A DNA stretch of 64,000 nt, taken from an uncultured Eubacteriales bacterium (GTDB lineage Bacteria; Bacillota; Clostridia; Oscillospirales; CAG-382). The notes below the pieces were generated by a model. It worked only from the letters and a program-made list of their open reading frames with translations, ran no database searches and was not told where the DNA came from. A program made the translations under genes and the position numbers. Where the stretch lies: contig CAKSCV010000002.1 of assembly GCA_934444645.1 (NCBI GenBank), positions 154,363 to 218,362 of the forward strand, given 5' to 3'. Positions 34,609 to 42,975 of the stretch are shown one piece after another; position 1 is the stretch's first letter, and the number at the start of each line of letters is the position of its first letter.

Positions 34609-36360
34609 GAGCTTTTCAATGTCCGTTCCGGCGATCTTGCGAAGCCCTTCGCGTATCACAAGACGTTCCATAAGGCCGAAATCCATGGTGGTGATCTTTT
34701 GTCCGTCACGCAGTTTTACGGTCGCATTCAAAAGGTCCCGCACATCGTAGGTGCTTCCCCAGACCTCCGGCACGCCGCGGTCGATGTTCAAAAGCGTATA
34801 CACAGCTTCCATGCCGGTACGGATCGAATATTCTGTCGTAAAAATGGTGTCGCGTGCGGTTTCGGCAAATTGACCTAAGAAAGCAAAGTTGACAGCTCCC
34901 TCCGGCACGACCTCCGGACGGTCGCCTTTGGCACGCGGCATGAAGAACGCCGTAATATACGGCATCATGCAGGGGACGGTGTTTGCACTGTTCGATGCTA
35001 ATTCTTCGATCTGATCCTCCGGAACGCCCAAATGGTATAACCATTCCATACAGATTTCCTTGCCGGTGCATTCGCGCATCGGCTTTTTCACATAGTCGCC
35101 CGGTTTGTCGGAAAACAGACCGTATACCCAGACAAGAAGCTGTCCTTTGGGTTGGTCGCGGAACTGCGGCTGACGGTTTATGGTCCAGCTGAGTAACCAT
35201 GAGGAATCCTTGACCGTGACAATGCCGCCGGTGACCACTTTGCCGGAGAACGGGTCGCGCTTGCATATTTTCTGAATATACGGCACGATTTTGCCGTCTA
35301 ATGTGTTGACCGTTGCACTCATCCAATTGGACTGTTCGGGATCATAACAGAACTTGTCGGGATGACCGAATGAGGGGTCCTGCGCGGCAATCTTGCGCCA
35401 CATATCCCAACCGCCGCCCTCTTTGATTTCCGGACGGAACTCAGCCGGCTTGTCTTGGCTGCCGAGCGTGGAGTTTTCCACACAGCCGCCATTTGTAATG
35501 AAAACAAGGTCGTTTTCGGTCAAATCAATATGGTTTTCTGCGCCGTCGGCGATAACGTCAATGCGGGTTGCCTGTTTTTTGCCGTCGGAGACAGCAAATT
35601 CCACGTTGGTGACCTTGACGCCGTAATGGAATTCTACGCCAAAGCCCTCAAGATATTTAATCATCGGAAGAATCATGGATTCATACTGATTGTATTTGGT
35701 AAAGCGCAACGCTGTGAAGTCGGGCAGACCGCCGATGTGGTGGATATACCGCTTGATATAAAGCTTCATTTCGAGCGCACTGTGCCAGTTTTCAAACGCG
35801 AACATGGTACGCCAGTACAGCCAGAAGTTGGAGCTTAACACCTCGTCGTCAAATACATCGGTGATGCGTTTGTCGTATAAGTCTTCGTCCGGCGTGAAGA
35901 ACAGCTTCATGATCTCCATGCAGCCTTTGTCGGAAATGGAGAATTTGCCGTCTGTATGTGCGTCTTCACCGCGGTTTACGGTTGCGCGGCAGAGCGAATA
36001 GTTCGGGTCTTTTTTGTTGAGCCAGTAGTATTCGTCAAGCACGCTTACGCCTTCGGTTTCAATCGACGGAATTGAGCGGAACAGATCCCACATGCATTCG
36101 AAGTGATTGTCCATTTCTCTGCCGCCGCGCATGACATAGCCAAGCCCTTCGTATTTGTAGCCGTCGCACGCACCGCCGGCAATCGGTTCTTTTTCGAGAA
36201 TGTGCACGCGCTTGCCGCTCATCTGACCGTCACGCACCAAAAAACACGCGGCGGAAAGTGCCGCAAGACCGCTGCCTATGATATAGGCACTTTTTTGGTC
36301 AACACCCTCCGGTTTTTCCGGACGTGCAAAAGCTTCATAGTTACCGCTTGAATAATACAT
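34585..36360 (-). CDS. ohyA: Oleate hydratase
   Basis: 591 residues, the 67-kDa myosin-cross-reactive-antigen family. It starts M-Y-Y-S-S-G-N-Y-E-A-F-A-R-P, as characterised members do. The FAD-binding G-S-G-L-A-A-L near residues 29-35 and R-G-G-R-E-M near 77-82 are intact. It adds water to the cis-9 double bond of oleic and linoleic acid, giving 10-hydroxy fatty acids; in gut bacteria this detoxifies host and dietary fatty acids. Two ATGs compete: 36360 is 8 nt from GGAGG, 36366 only 2 nt, so 36360 is chosen. A TetR gene lies upstream. Confidence 0.96.
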   Translation of the reverse strand: MYYSSGNYEAFARPEKPEGVDQKSAYIIGSGLAALSAACFLVRDGQMSGKRVHILEKEPIAGGACDGYKYEGLGYVMRGGREMDNHFECMWDLFRSIPSIETEGVSVLDEYYWLNKKDPNYSLCRATVNRGEDAHTDGKFSISDKGCMEIMKLFFTPDEDLYDKRITDVFDDEVLSSNFWLYWRTMFAFENWHSALEMKLYIKRYIHHIGGLPDFTALRFTKYNQYESMILPMIKYLEGFGVEFHYGVKVTNVEFAVSDGKKQATRIDVIADGAENHIDLTENDLVFITNGGCVENSTLGSQDKPAEFRPEIKEGGGWDMWRKIAAQDPSFGHPDKFCYDPEQSNWMSATVNTLDGKIVPYIQKICKRDPFSGKVVTGGIVTVKDSSWLLSWTINRQPQFRDQPKGQLLVWVYGLFSDKPGDYVKKPMRECTGKEICMEWLYHLGVPEDQIEELASNSANTVPCMMPYITAFFMPRAKGDRPEVVPEGAVNFAFLGQFAETARDTIFTTEYSIRTGMEAVYTLLNIDRGVPEVWGSTYDVRDLLNATVKLRDGQKITTMDFGLMERLVIREGLRKIAGTDIEKLLKEYGVI

Positions 36361-36419
36361 ATTCATTGCCTCCTTAGCGTTATTTTTTACGGTTTTTATT
36401 TTCCGCTTTCTTTGACCTT

Positions 36420-36448
36420 ATTATACAAACCATGTGCAGAAAATGCAA
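36420..36448 (-). promoter_or_regulatory. Promoter of the oleate hydratase gene
   Basis: Minus strand: TTGCAT (36448-36443), 17-nt spacer, TATAAT (36425-36420). It lies just after the TetR terminator, so ohyA is transcribed on its own. Confidence 0.78.
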
Positions 36449-36458
36449 TCAACAAAAA

Positions 36459-36491
36459 GCGCCGTATGATAAAAATTTAATCATACAGCGC
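36459..36491 (-). terminator. Terminator after the TetR gene
   Basis: A 12-bp stem GCGCTGTATGAT/ATCATACGGCGC on the minus strand (one wobble), 9-nt loop and a TTTTTG tail. The palindromic stem could also be a TetR operator. Confidence 0.8.
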
Positions 36492-36514
36492 AATTTGATA
36501 AACTTGATATAGGT

Positions 36515-37078
36515 TTAGGGCTTGTCGGTTCGGAATCGCTCCACTGCTGTGGAAATGCTCCCGTGAATGAGAAGCGACAGCCGATCGACAAGCTGCTTCG
36601 GATCTTCCTTTAAGCCGTTTTTGATCCATGCAAGCAAAAAGCCGACAAACGCGTATTTGTAGAAGTTGGCGATAAAATCCTTATCGGTATCACGCAGCGG
36701 AATGCCCTGTGCTTTTTCTTCAATGACGCCGATAATTAAGGGGTGAATGACTTTATATAAATAGGTTTCGACCTGCTCACGGTTGGCGGAACGGTAAACA
36801 TTGAGAATAAACGGCTTGTTTTCAAGAACCGCGTCAAAGATGTTGAGAAGTCCTTCCTCCCACGTGTCGCAGGTTTTTTTGCCGTCAAGTGCGCGTGCCG
36901 CATCTTCGACGCAAACCCATTCCACAAGGTCATAAATATCTTTGAAATGATAGTAAAAGGTCATGCGGCTGATGCCGCAGTCCTCGGCAATATCGCTGAT
37001 AGTGATCTTATCGAGCGGCTTCTTGAGCAACAGACTCTTTAAGGAGGCTTCCAATGCGCGTTTAGTGGTTTGAGACAT
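36515..37078 (-). CDS. TetR/AcrR family regulator
   Basis: 187 residues. The N-terminal TetR helix-turn-helix is clear: I-T-I-S-D-I-A-E-D-C-G-I-S-R-M-T-F-Y-Y-H-F-K-D near residues 25-47. The C-terminal all-helical ligand domain resembles the DhaS-like group. The ATG at 37078 follows GAAGG by 6 nt; the longer frame runs into manA. It sits between manA and ohyA on the same strand. TetR repressors commonly sense fatty acids or drugs, so control of ohyA is plausible but unproven. Confidence 0.88.
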   Translation of the reverse strand: MSQTTKRALEASLKSLLLKKPLDKITISDIAEDCGISRMTFYYHFKDIYDLVEWVCVEDAARALDGKKTCDTWEEGLLNIFDAVLENKPFILNVYRSANREQVETYLYKVIHPLIIGVIEEKAQGIPLRDTDKDFIANFYKYAFVGFLLAWIKNGLKEDPKQLVDRLSLLIHGSISTAVERFRTDKP

Positions 37079-37133
37079 TTGAGACCTTCTTTCAAACGAA
37101 TGTGGTGTCGGAGGTTTATCGAAAAACAGTTGA

Positions 37134-38105
37134 TTATTCGCCTTGAGAGAGAATGAGCTCGGTTTCGGCTGAGGCAATCATTTTTCCGCCGCCAAGAGCA
37201 GCGGGAATCAAATAGGAATCGCCCTTGCCGATGCGGTAACGGCAATCGTTATACACAAGCTGTCCTTCGCCGCGTACACATAGTATGTGTAACATTTTGC
37301 CGCCCGGCAGGGTGGCTGTTTTCTCGTAACCGACCGTGAGCGATTGAGCCGAAAAGAACGGGGAAGAGCATAAGATCTTTTCAGTTACGCCGTCCTTGTC
37401 GGAGAGCGTTTTGTTTACTGTCACACCGGTAAGATCAAACGCGGTTTTGATGACTTCGGCTGCTTTGTCGGTGTGCAGCTCGCGTTTTTTACCGTCCGTG
37501 CCGACGCGGTCATAGTCGTAAAGCCGATAGGTCGTGTTGGAATTCTGTTGAATCTCGGCAATGAGGATTCCTTTGCCGATGGCGTGAACCAGACCCGCCG
37601 GAATGTAAAAGCAGTCGCCTTTTTTGACCTTGACGGAATTTAAGAGCGGTTCACAAGCGCCGATGAGTGCGGCTTTCTTGATTTCCTCCGGCGTCACACC
37701 CGGCTTTAAGCCATTGACGAGCGTTGCACCCGGTTCTGCCTCCAAAACATACCACATTTCGGTTTTTCCGGCGTCGAGACCGTGAGAAGCGGCATAGACA
37801 TCATCGGGATGCACCTGCACCGACAGACGGTCGCTTGCGTCGATGATTTTGATAAGAAGCGGAAAACAGCCGTCATCTTTTCCGTAAAGTGCTTGTGTAC
37901 CGACGGAGGAGCGATATTCCTCCAAGGTCATACCGATTGCCGGACCGTTTTCGATGAGATTTACTCCATCCGGACGCAGCGTTAACATCCAAGCCTCGGC
38001 GCAGCTTTTGCCGATTTCGCCGATACCGAAGCGTTCGGAAATCTTTTTACCTCCCCAAACGGCATTTTTGAGAACGGGTGTAAGCTTTAGAGGATAAAGT
38101 TTCAT
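37134..38105 (-). CDS. manA: Mannose-6-phosphate isomerase, class I
   Basis: 323 residues, the short Firmicutes form. The zinc-binding cupin carries D-A-S-D-R-L-S-V-Q-V-H-P-D-D near 92-105 and Y-I-P-A-G-L-V-H-A-I-G near 171-181. It interconverts mannose-6-phosphate and fructose-6-phosphate. The ATG at 38105 has GGAG 11 nt upstream; the in-frame GTG at 38117 directly adjoins that site. Confidence 0.94.
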   Translation of the reverse strand: MKLYPLKLTPVLKNAVWGGKKISERFGIGEIGKSCAEAWMLTLRPDGVNLIENGPAIGMTLEEYRSSVGTQALYGKDDGCFPLLIKIIDASDRLSVQVHPDDVYAASHGLDAGKTEMWYVLEAEPGATLVNGLKPGVTPEEIKKAALIGACEPLLNSVKVKKGDCFYIPAGLVHAIGKGILIAEIQQNSNTTYRLYDYDRVGTDGKKRELHTDKAAEVIKTAFDLTGVTVNKTLSDKDGVTEKILCSSPFFSAQSLTVGYEKTATLPGGKMLHILCVRGEGQLVYNDCRYRIGKGDSYLIPAALGGGKMIASAETELILSQGE

Positions 38106-38237
38106 AAAATCATTCACTCCGGTTTTTAAGTAAAAATATGTATAAAATTCCAAATATATGCCAAAACTATCCGTGCTGACGGAGAAGAAAGCTCCGGGCA
38201 AGAAATCTAACAACTTTCGAAAGGATTGGTGTTTTGT

Positions 38238-38387
38238 ATGTCTAAGCATAACAAGAACAGCAAAAACGAACAGAACATGAGAAACGAAGCAGAAAACAAG
38301 AAAAACGGCGGTGATTTCCGTGACGTAAAGAACGATAAGCCGGAAATTAAGTCCGAAAAGGGTATGGAGCAGAATCGCTCCAAGTAA
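38238..38387 (+). CDS. Small highly charged hypothetical protein
   Basis: 49 residues, almost entirely Lys, Asn, Glu, Asp, Ser and Gly, with no hydrophobic core, starting M-S-K-H-N-K-N-S-K-N-E-Q-N and ending N-R-S-K. AAAGGA lies about 12 nt before the ATG, and a terminator follows 8 nt after the stop, so it looks like a genuine monocistronic gene. It is probably disordered. I do not recognise the family; short Asn/Lys-rich proteins of this kind in spore formers are sometimes spore- or stress-related, which is only a guess here. Confidence 0.6.
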   Translation: MSKHNKNSKNEQNMRNEAENKKNGGDFRDVKNDKPEIKSEKGMEQNRSK

Positions 38388-38394
38388 ATGTGCC

Positions 38395-38416
38395 GTCCGC
38401 CTGAAAAACGGCGGAC
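38395..38416 (+). terminator. Terminator after the small charged protein
   Basis: A 7-bp perfect stem GTCCGCC/GGCGGAC with an 8-nt loop and an ATTTTA tail. Confidence 0.7.
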
Positions 38417-38549
38417 ATTTTACATAAATCCACTTATATTATAAAACAATTCGCATGGTTGTCAAGTCAAAACTCTTAACTTTTTCCCGGCGGATTTATA
38501 AAATTACTTGCTTTGGGCAAGAAAAATTTTGCAATATCTGCCAAAAGTC

Positions 38550-38578
38550 TTGCATAACGCGGCATTTTATGCTATACT
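38550..38578 (+). promoter_or_regulatory. Promoter of the AEC transporter
   Basis: TTGCAT (38550-38555), 17-nt spacer, TATACT (38573-38578). Confidence 0.75.
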
Positions 38579-38595
38579 ACAGCATATTTGCTGTA
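38578..38595. promoter_or_regulatory. Palindromic operator candidate before the AEC transporter
   Basis: Perfect 7-bp arms TACAGCA/TGCTGTA with a TATT centre, beginning at the last base of the -10 and covering the expected start of transcription. A repressor bound here would block initiation. Confidence 0.55.
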
Positions 38596-38607
38596 TAGGA
38601 AGATGGA

Positions 38608-39570
38608 TTGTTATACATGGGAGAGTACGGAGCACGCGTTTGCGGAAAGATAATTGTTTTATTTATTGCCATGCTTGCAGGATATATTGCAAAAAAAACC
38701 AAATGCATCGACGGTGCCGGCATCAAAACCATGTCCGCATTACTTGCATTCATTACAAATCCGTGCCTTATCGTCGCGTCTTTGCAAAAGGACTGTAAAC
38801 CGGAAATTTTGGTGACAGGCGGCTGGATTTTACTTTTGTCGTTTGTCATTCATGGCGTTATGGCGCTGTTTTCGGGTCTAATTTTCAAAAAGGTGAAAAA
38901 GGCAGACGAACGCGCCGTTTATGCGTTCGGTCTTATGTATATGAACTGCGGCTTTATGGGATATCCGATCATGCAGGCTATGTTTCCCGAAAACGGTCTT
39001 TTATACGGCGTTATCTATACCATTCCGTTTAATCTTTTCGTGTGGACGCATGGTGTTGCGGTCATGAGCTCGTTGCAGCAAACGGAAGACGGAAAAAAGA
39101 AGATCGACTGGAGACAGGTCTTTTTGAACCCGGGACTTCTCAGCACGGTGCTTGCGTCGGTGCTGTTTATCACCGGAATCCGCTTCCCGGTGATTATCAC
39201 CGAAGGTGTTTCCATGGTCGGTGATATGACCTTTCCGCTTTCCATGCTCATTATCGGCGGTCTGCTTTCCGACATCAACCTGTTATCGCTTGTTTCCGAT
39301 GTGAAGCTGTTTTTATTCTCTGTCCTGAAGCTTGTGGCGGTGCCGCTTGTTGTGTTAGCTCTGTTTGTTGTATGCGGCGGCAATCCGAGCCTTACGGTGT
39401 CACTTGTGTGCGTGACCATGTGCGCCGCGCCGACAGCGTCCAACACGGCGGTGGTGGCGGAGGTGTATGGCGGCAACGCACCGCTTGCGGCAAAGCTTGT
39501 CGGGATTACGACCTTATATTCTCTTGTTACCATGCCGCTTATGTTGATGTTAGCCGAACGCCTGCTGTAA
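38608..39570 (+). CDS. AEC family (auxin efflux carrier-type) transporter
   Basis: 320 residues with about ten hydrophobic segments in two halves and the conserved N-P-C near residue 51, consistent with Mem_trans/AEC permeases. Bacterial relatives export or exchange organic acids such as malate; the substrate here is unknown. The TTG at 38608 lies 5 nt after AGGAAG; the ATG at 38617 would be 14 nt away, so the start is uncertain by three codons. Monocistronic. Confidence 0.88.
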   Translation: MLYMGEYGARVCGKIIVLFIAMLAGYIAKKTKCIDGAGIKTMSALLAFITNPCLIVASLQKDCKPEILVTGGWILLLSFVIHGVMALFSGLIFKKVKKADERAVYAFGLMYMNCGFMGYPIMQAMFPENGLLYGVIYTIPFNLFVWTHGVAVMSSLQQTEDGKKKIDWRQVFLNPGLLSTVLASVLFITGIRFPVIITEGVSMVGDMTFPLSMLIIGGLLSDINLLSLVSDVKLFLFSVLKLVAVPLVVLALFVVCGGNPSLTVSLVCVTMCAAPTASNTAVVAEVYGGNAPLAAKLVGITTLYSLVTMPLMLMLAERLL

Positions 39571-39582
39571 AACAATAAACGA

Positions 39583-39612
39583 AAGCTCCGGAGTTTTGCA
39601 GCTCCGGAGCTT
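39583..39612. terminator. Terminator between the AEC and LOG genes
   Basis: An 11-bp perfect stem AAGCTCCGGAG/CTCCGGAGCTT with an 8-nt loop, between convergent genes. Confidence 0.8.
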
Positions 39613-39632
39613 ATGCATTCAGAAAAAGTTTA

Positions 39633-40163
39633 TTATGCGAGAATCTCTTTGATTTCATCCAGATTTTTGATAAAACGAACGTTTTTCATCTTAGCCGCAT
39701 CCAGAAGTCCCATATCGATCATATGTTCAAGCTGTGCCTTAAGATGGTTGTAATAGCCGTTTAAGTTGTAGATAAGACACGGAGCATCCAAGTGACCGAG
39801 ACAAAGCTTGGATAGGACTTCGGAAATTTCTTCAAGCGTTCCCGTGCCGCCGGGGAAGGTGATAAATGCGTCGCCGTTGTCAATGAGCTTTGCTTTGCGT
39901 TCGGCCATGTCCTTTGTAATGATAAGCTCAGTGATTTCCGGATATTCTAACCCCATATCGATAAAAAACTGAGGTTCAATTCCGAGAACCTTTCCGTCTG
40001 CTTGCAAAACGCTTTCGGCAAGCTCGCCCATAAGCCCAGCTTTGGAACCGCCGTAGACAAGCGAATTGCCGCTTTTTCCGATCCATGTGCCGAGTTCGCG
40101 AACAGCTTGGGTCAGCATAGGATCTTTTCCGTGGTTTGCACCGAGATAAACAGTAATATTCAT
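39633..40163 (-). CDS. LOG family (TIGR00730) nucleotide 5'-monophosphate phosphoribohydrolase
   Basis: 176 residues, full length. The catalytic motif is F-P-G-G-T-G-T-L-E-E-I near 104-114, and Y-G-G-S-K-A-G-L-M-G is near 37-46. LOG proteins remove ribose-5-phosphate from (modified) AMP, the cytokinin-activating reaction in plants; in bacteria they act mostly on AMP or as nucleotide-salvage enzymes. AAAGGA precedes the ATG. It follows the pentapeptide-repeat gene by 38 nt. Confidence 0.92.
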   Translation of the reverse strand: MNITVYLGANHGKDPMLTQAVRELGTWIGKSGNSLVYGGSKAGLMGELAESVLQADGKVLGIEPQFFIDMGLEYPEITELIITKDMAERKAKLIDNGDAFITFPGGTGTLEEISEVLSKLCLGHLDAPCLIYNLNGYYNHLKAQLEHMIDMGLLDAAKMKNVRFIKNLDEIKEILA

Positions 40164-40201
40164 AAGGTGTTCCTTTCGCTATGGTTGTTTGTGTTAGTGT
40201 T

Positions 40202-40786
40202 CTAGGATATTTTGATTTCGAGTGAGTCAAGCAGCTGGAGAACGTCCGGCATAGAAAAGCGTGCCGCCTTTAACGGACAGCTTAAGCAGTCGATCCGGTA
40301 TCCGCGTGCGCTGCGGAAATCGGATTTGCGCAGATCACACTTATAAAATTCGGTGTCGCTAAGGTCAGCGTTGCGGAAGCTTGTTTCGGTAAGCACGCAT
40401 TCTGCAAAGGTCGAACCGGAAAGCGCACAGTCGGAAAAGTCCATTCTTTTTAAGGACATTTGCGAAAACGTGTTGTATTTCAGATGGCAGTCGGTGATTT
40501 TGTCAATCGCCGTTCCAACTGTTCCGACCGGCTGCAGGAGTCCCCAGTTGATGCCGATAAGTGACGAGGCGGTTAACTGTAAAAACTTTGCTTCACAGTT
40601 TTCAAAATCAAGGTCTTTTATCGAGCAGTTTTCAAAACGGCATTCCCAGAAAAAGCATTCGGAAAGCTTACAGCTTTCAAACGTGCAGGAAACAAAATCA
40701 CAGTCGGTAAACCGGCAGGATTCGAAATTTTCGCCGACATAAACCAGATGATCAAATCGTTCGTTTTCGTAATAGGCATCCGTCAT
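40202..40786 (-). CDS. Pentapeptide-repeat protein
   Basis: 194 residues made of two runs of A(D/N)LXX-type pentapeptides with Phe/Leu at the centre (for example F-E-S-C-R, F-T-D-C-D, F-V-S-C-T, then F-R-N-A-D, L-S-D-T-E), joined by a break around residues 68-100 (L-T-A-S-S-L-I-G-I-N-W). The fold is a right-handed quadrilateral beta helix. Qnr and MfpA relatives mimic DNA and protect gyrase. This one is Cys-rich in the repeats and its target is unknown. AGAGGAA precedes the ATG. Confidence 0.87.
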   Translation of the reverse strand: MTDAYYENERFDHLVYVGENFESCRFTDCDFVSCTFESCKLSECFFWECRFENCSIKDLDFENCEAKFLQLTASSLIGINWGLLQPVGTVGTAIDKITDCHLKYNTFSQMSLKRMDFSDCALSGSTFAECVLTETSFRNADLSDTEFYKCDLRKSDFRSARGYRIDCLSCPLKAARFSMPDVLQLLDSLEIKIS

Positions 40787-40846
40787 ATACGTTCCTCTGC
40801 TTATACTATATTATGGTTTTCGTATTCTGTGAAAAAACTCTGTAAA

Positions 40847-42871
40847 TTATTTCTTTTCCGTTTCCGAAAGCGGCGTCTTTTCAATTTTCAGATACGATGT
40901 ACTGCCGAAGTCTGCAGAAATGTCCACATGTCCGCTTTCATCGGCAAAATACGGTGTGCGAACTTTTTCAAAACCGTCCTCCACCATGATTAAATCATAG
41001 GATACACCGGCTTCAAATCCGCCGATTCGCAGACGAACCGGCTGTTTGTTTTTGGCTGTGACGTAGACGGTGGCGGCATCAAACAAGACACCGTAAGTGT
41101 TGCGCGAAAAAGTGATATTGTGTAAACCGATGGTCGGATGCGCCGGCTCAGCTTCCGCATCTTTTTTTCCTTTCTTTTCGGATTTGGCTGCTTTTTCTGC
41201 TTCACTGTCCGCTTCATTGGAGGACTCCAAGGCGGATAAAAAGGCATAATCCGGTGTGATGCACAGGCGAAAACCGTCGGTATCAAGGTCGAAAACTGTA
41301 TGTATAAACGCTGTTTGAGCAAGTCCGGCGAGTGCATCACCCGAGATGCGCACCGTGCCGTCGGAGGATTTGAGGGTGCCGTCTGCATAGGCGTCCAACA
41401 GCTGTTTCAGGCGTTCGGCAGCTTCTTTGGTGCGGCCGGACTTATAGCGCGCCATTATATCGTAATAGGTTGTCGAAAGGGAATACCCTCCGTTTTGATA
41501 ATAGCGCCCCCAGCCGCCGTTTTCGGAAAGCGGAAGCGTGCCGCCCAAATAATCCCACCAGCTGTCTTTGGCTGCAAGGGTCGTGTTGCGGATAAACGCG
41601 CCGAAATAAATGTCGGTGCCGGTGGCGGTGTCGCCGTCAACGGTGCGGCTGCCGTCAAGCCAAGTGAAGATTTTTTCGGTTTTTTCCGCATCGGCAAAGC
41701 CTGCTTCAATGGCTTCCAAATTGAGAAATACAAAGCCGTAATCGTGGGGCATGCCGTTTTTGTCGATACAGCCGATGTAGCGGCCTTTTTGCTCGTCCCA
41801 GAACTTCTCGTTGAATGCGGTACGGTTTTTTTCGGCAATACGCGCGTATTCGTCGGCTTTTTCGGTTTCTCCCAAAAGCGTATAAAGGCTTGCGAGCTTT
41901 GTTACAGCACGGCTGAACGAGATGTTTTCGTAGGCATCCAAATACCCGAAGCGGAAATTGAACCAACGGTTGGAGCCGTAGCCGGAGGAGGAGCCGTCGT
42001 TGTCGGGTGTGTGAATATACACAAGACCGGATAAAGGATCGTATTTTACGCCGCGTTCGGTATCGACGCGAAACAGATATGCGATCACTTCATTGAGCTT
42101 TTCCAAAACGGTCAAGCCTTCCGATTTATCGAGCTTCGGCTGGTTGTCCGTGTCGGCTTCGGATAAAAACAGACCGTCGCCTTCCCATAAGCAAATGCTT
42201 GCCACCGCCGAAACAAAGGCTGTGTCGGTGTCGTAGAAATAGCCGTCGGTTACCGAAGAACGAATACCGGTTGTTTCGGTCCAAAGATAGCCGTTGGCAT
42301 ACATCGGTACATCGCGCAGTGCGTTCTTTAAAGCAAAATAGCCGTCCGAAGCGCCGAAACCGGCATAGCGGCGCGCCAGTTCGCCGAATTCGCCGACCTT
42401 TGCCGTGCTTTGCGGAATGCCGAGTGATGTATCGGACAAAAATGCGTTTGCCGCGGCGGCAATTGTATTTCCGGGAGCATAAATAACAGCGGTATCGGCA
42501 TTAAAGGCTTCGACAAGAGCCGTTTCTTCCGGCGTTACCGCACCGTCGGGTAAGGCAGGAGCCTTTGGCTTGTTTAGGGCTTTTACGGCGGCAACAATTC
42601 CTGCAATGGCGATACAAAGAACGCCGAGCACCATGACCGCAAATAAGCACATGGCTTTTAAGCGCGCAATTCGCGCACGGCGGCGGTATTCGGCGCGTCT
42701 GCGTGCGGCTTGGAGCTTGCGACGCTTTTCACGCTCGGCTTCTTCGTTCTGACGAATGGCCTCGGTGCGTTTTCGCCGGTCAAAATGGATCGGATCAAGT
42801 GGCGCTTCCCAGTCGTTTGAGGGCAGATTGACCGGAGATTCGGTGTCGGTCTGGTTCGGTTGTCGGTTCAT
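40847..42871 (-). CDS. Membrane-anchored six-hairpin (alpha/alpha toroid) protein
   Basis: 674 residues. The start at 42871 is 9 nt from GGAGG. Residues 1-73 are cytoplasmic and extremely Arg/Lys/Glu-rich, 74-97 form one transmembrane anchor, and the rest is outside. The extracellular part (about 110-540) has the W/Y/G-rich helices of six-hairpin glycosidases (segments such as Y-G-S-N-R-W-F-N-F-R-F-G-Y and W-W-D-Y-L-G-G), then a Lys/Glu/Ala linker and a beta-sandwich-like C-terminus. It may bind or cleave a surface polysaccharide; no known family is assigned with confidence. Confidence 0.7.
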   Translation of the reverse strand: MNRQPNQTDTESPVNLPSNDWEAPLDPIHFDRRKRTEAIRQNEEAEREKRRKLQAARRRAEYRRRARIARLKAMCLFAVMVLGVLCIAIAGIVAAVKALNKPKAPALPDGAVTPEETALVEAFNADTAVIYAPGNTIAAAANAFLSDTSLGIPQSTAKVGEFGELARRYAGFGASDGYFALKNALRDVPMYANGYLWTETTGIRSSVTDGYFYDTDTAFVSAVASICLWEGDGLFLSEADTDNQPKLDKSEGLTVLEKLNEVIAYLFRVDTERGVKYDPLSGLVYIHTPDNDGSSSGYGSNRWFNFRFGYLDAYENISFSRAVTKLASLYTLLGETEKADEYARIAEKNRTAFNEKFWDEQKGRYIGCIDKNGMPHDYGFVFLNLEAIEAGFADAEKTEKIFTWLDGSRTVDGDTATGTDIYFGAFIRNTTLAAKDSWWDYLGGTLPLSENGGWGRYYQNGGYSLSTTYYDIMARYKSGRTKEAAERLKQLLDAYADGTLKSSDGTVRISGDALAGLAQTAFIHTVFDLDTDGFRLCITPDYAFLSALESSNEADSEAEKAAKSEKKGKKDAEAEPAHPTIGLHNITFSRNTYGVLFDAATVYVTAKNKQPVRLRIGGFEAGVSYDLIMVEDGFEKVRTPYFADESGHVDISADFGSTSYLKIEKTPLSETEKK

Positions 42872-42975
42872 GAACATAGCCCTCCTGATAGCAGTATTTT
42901 TGTTTGATATCAATATTTTACCATATCGGCAAGGGAATGTCAAGACACAGAAACGCAACAGAAATTAAGATTGGA

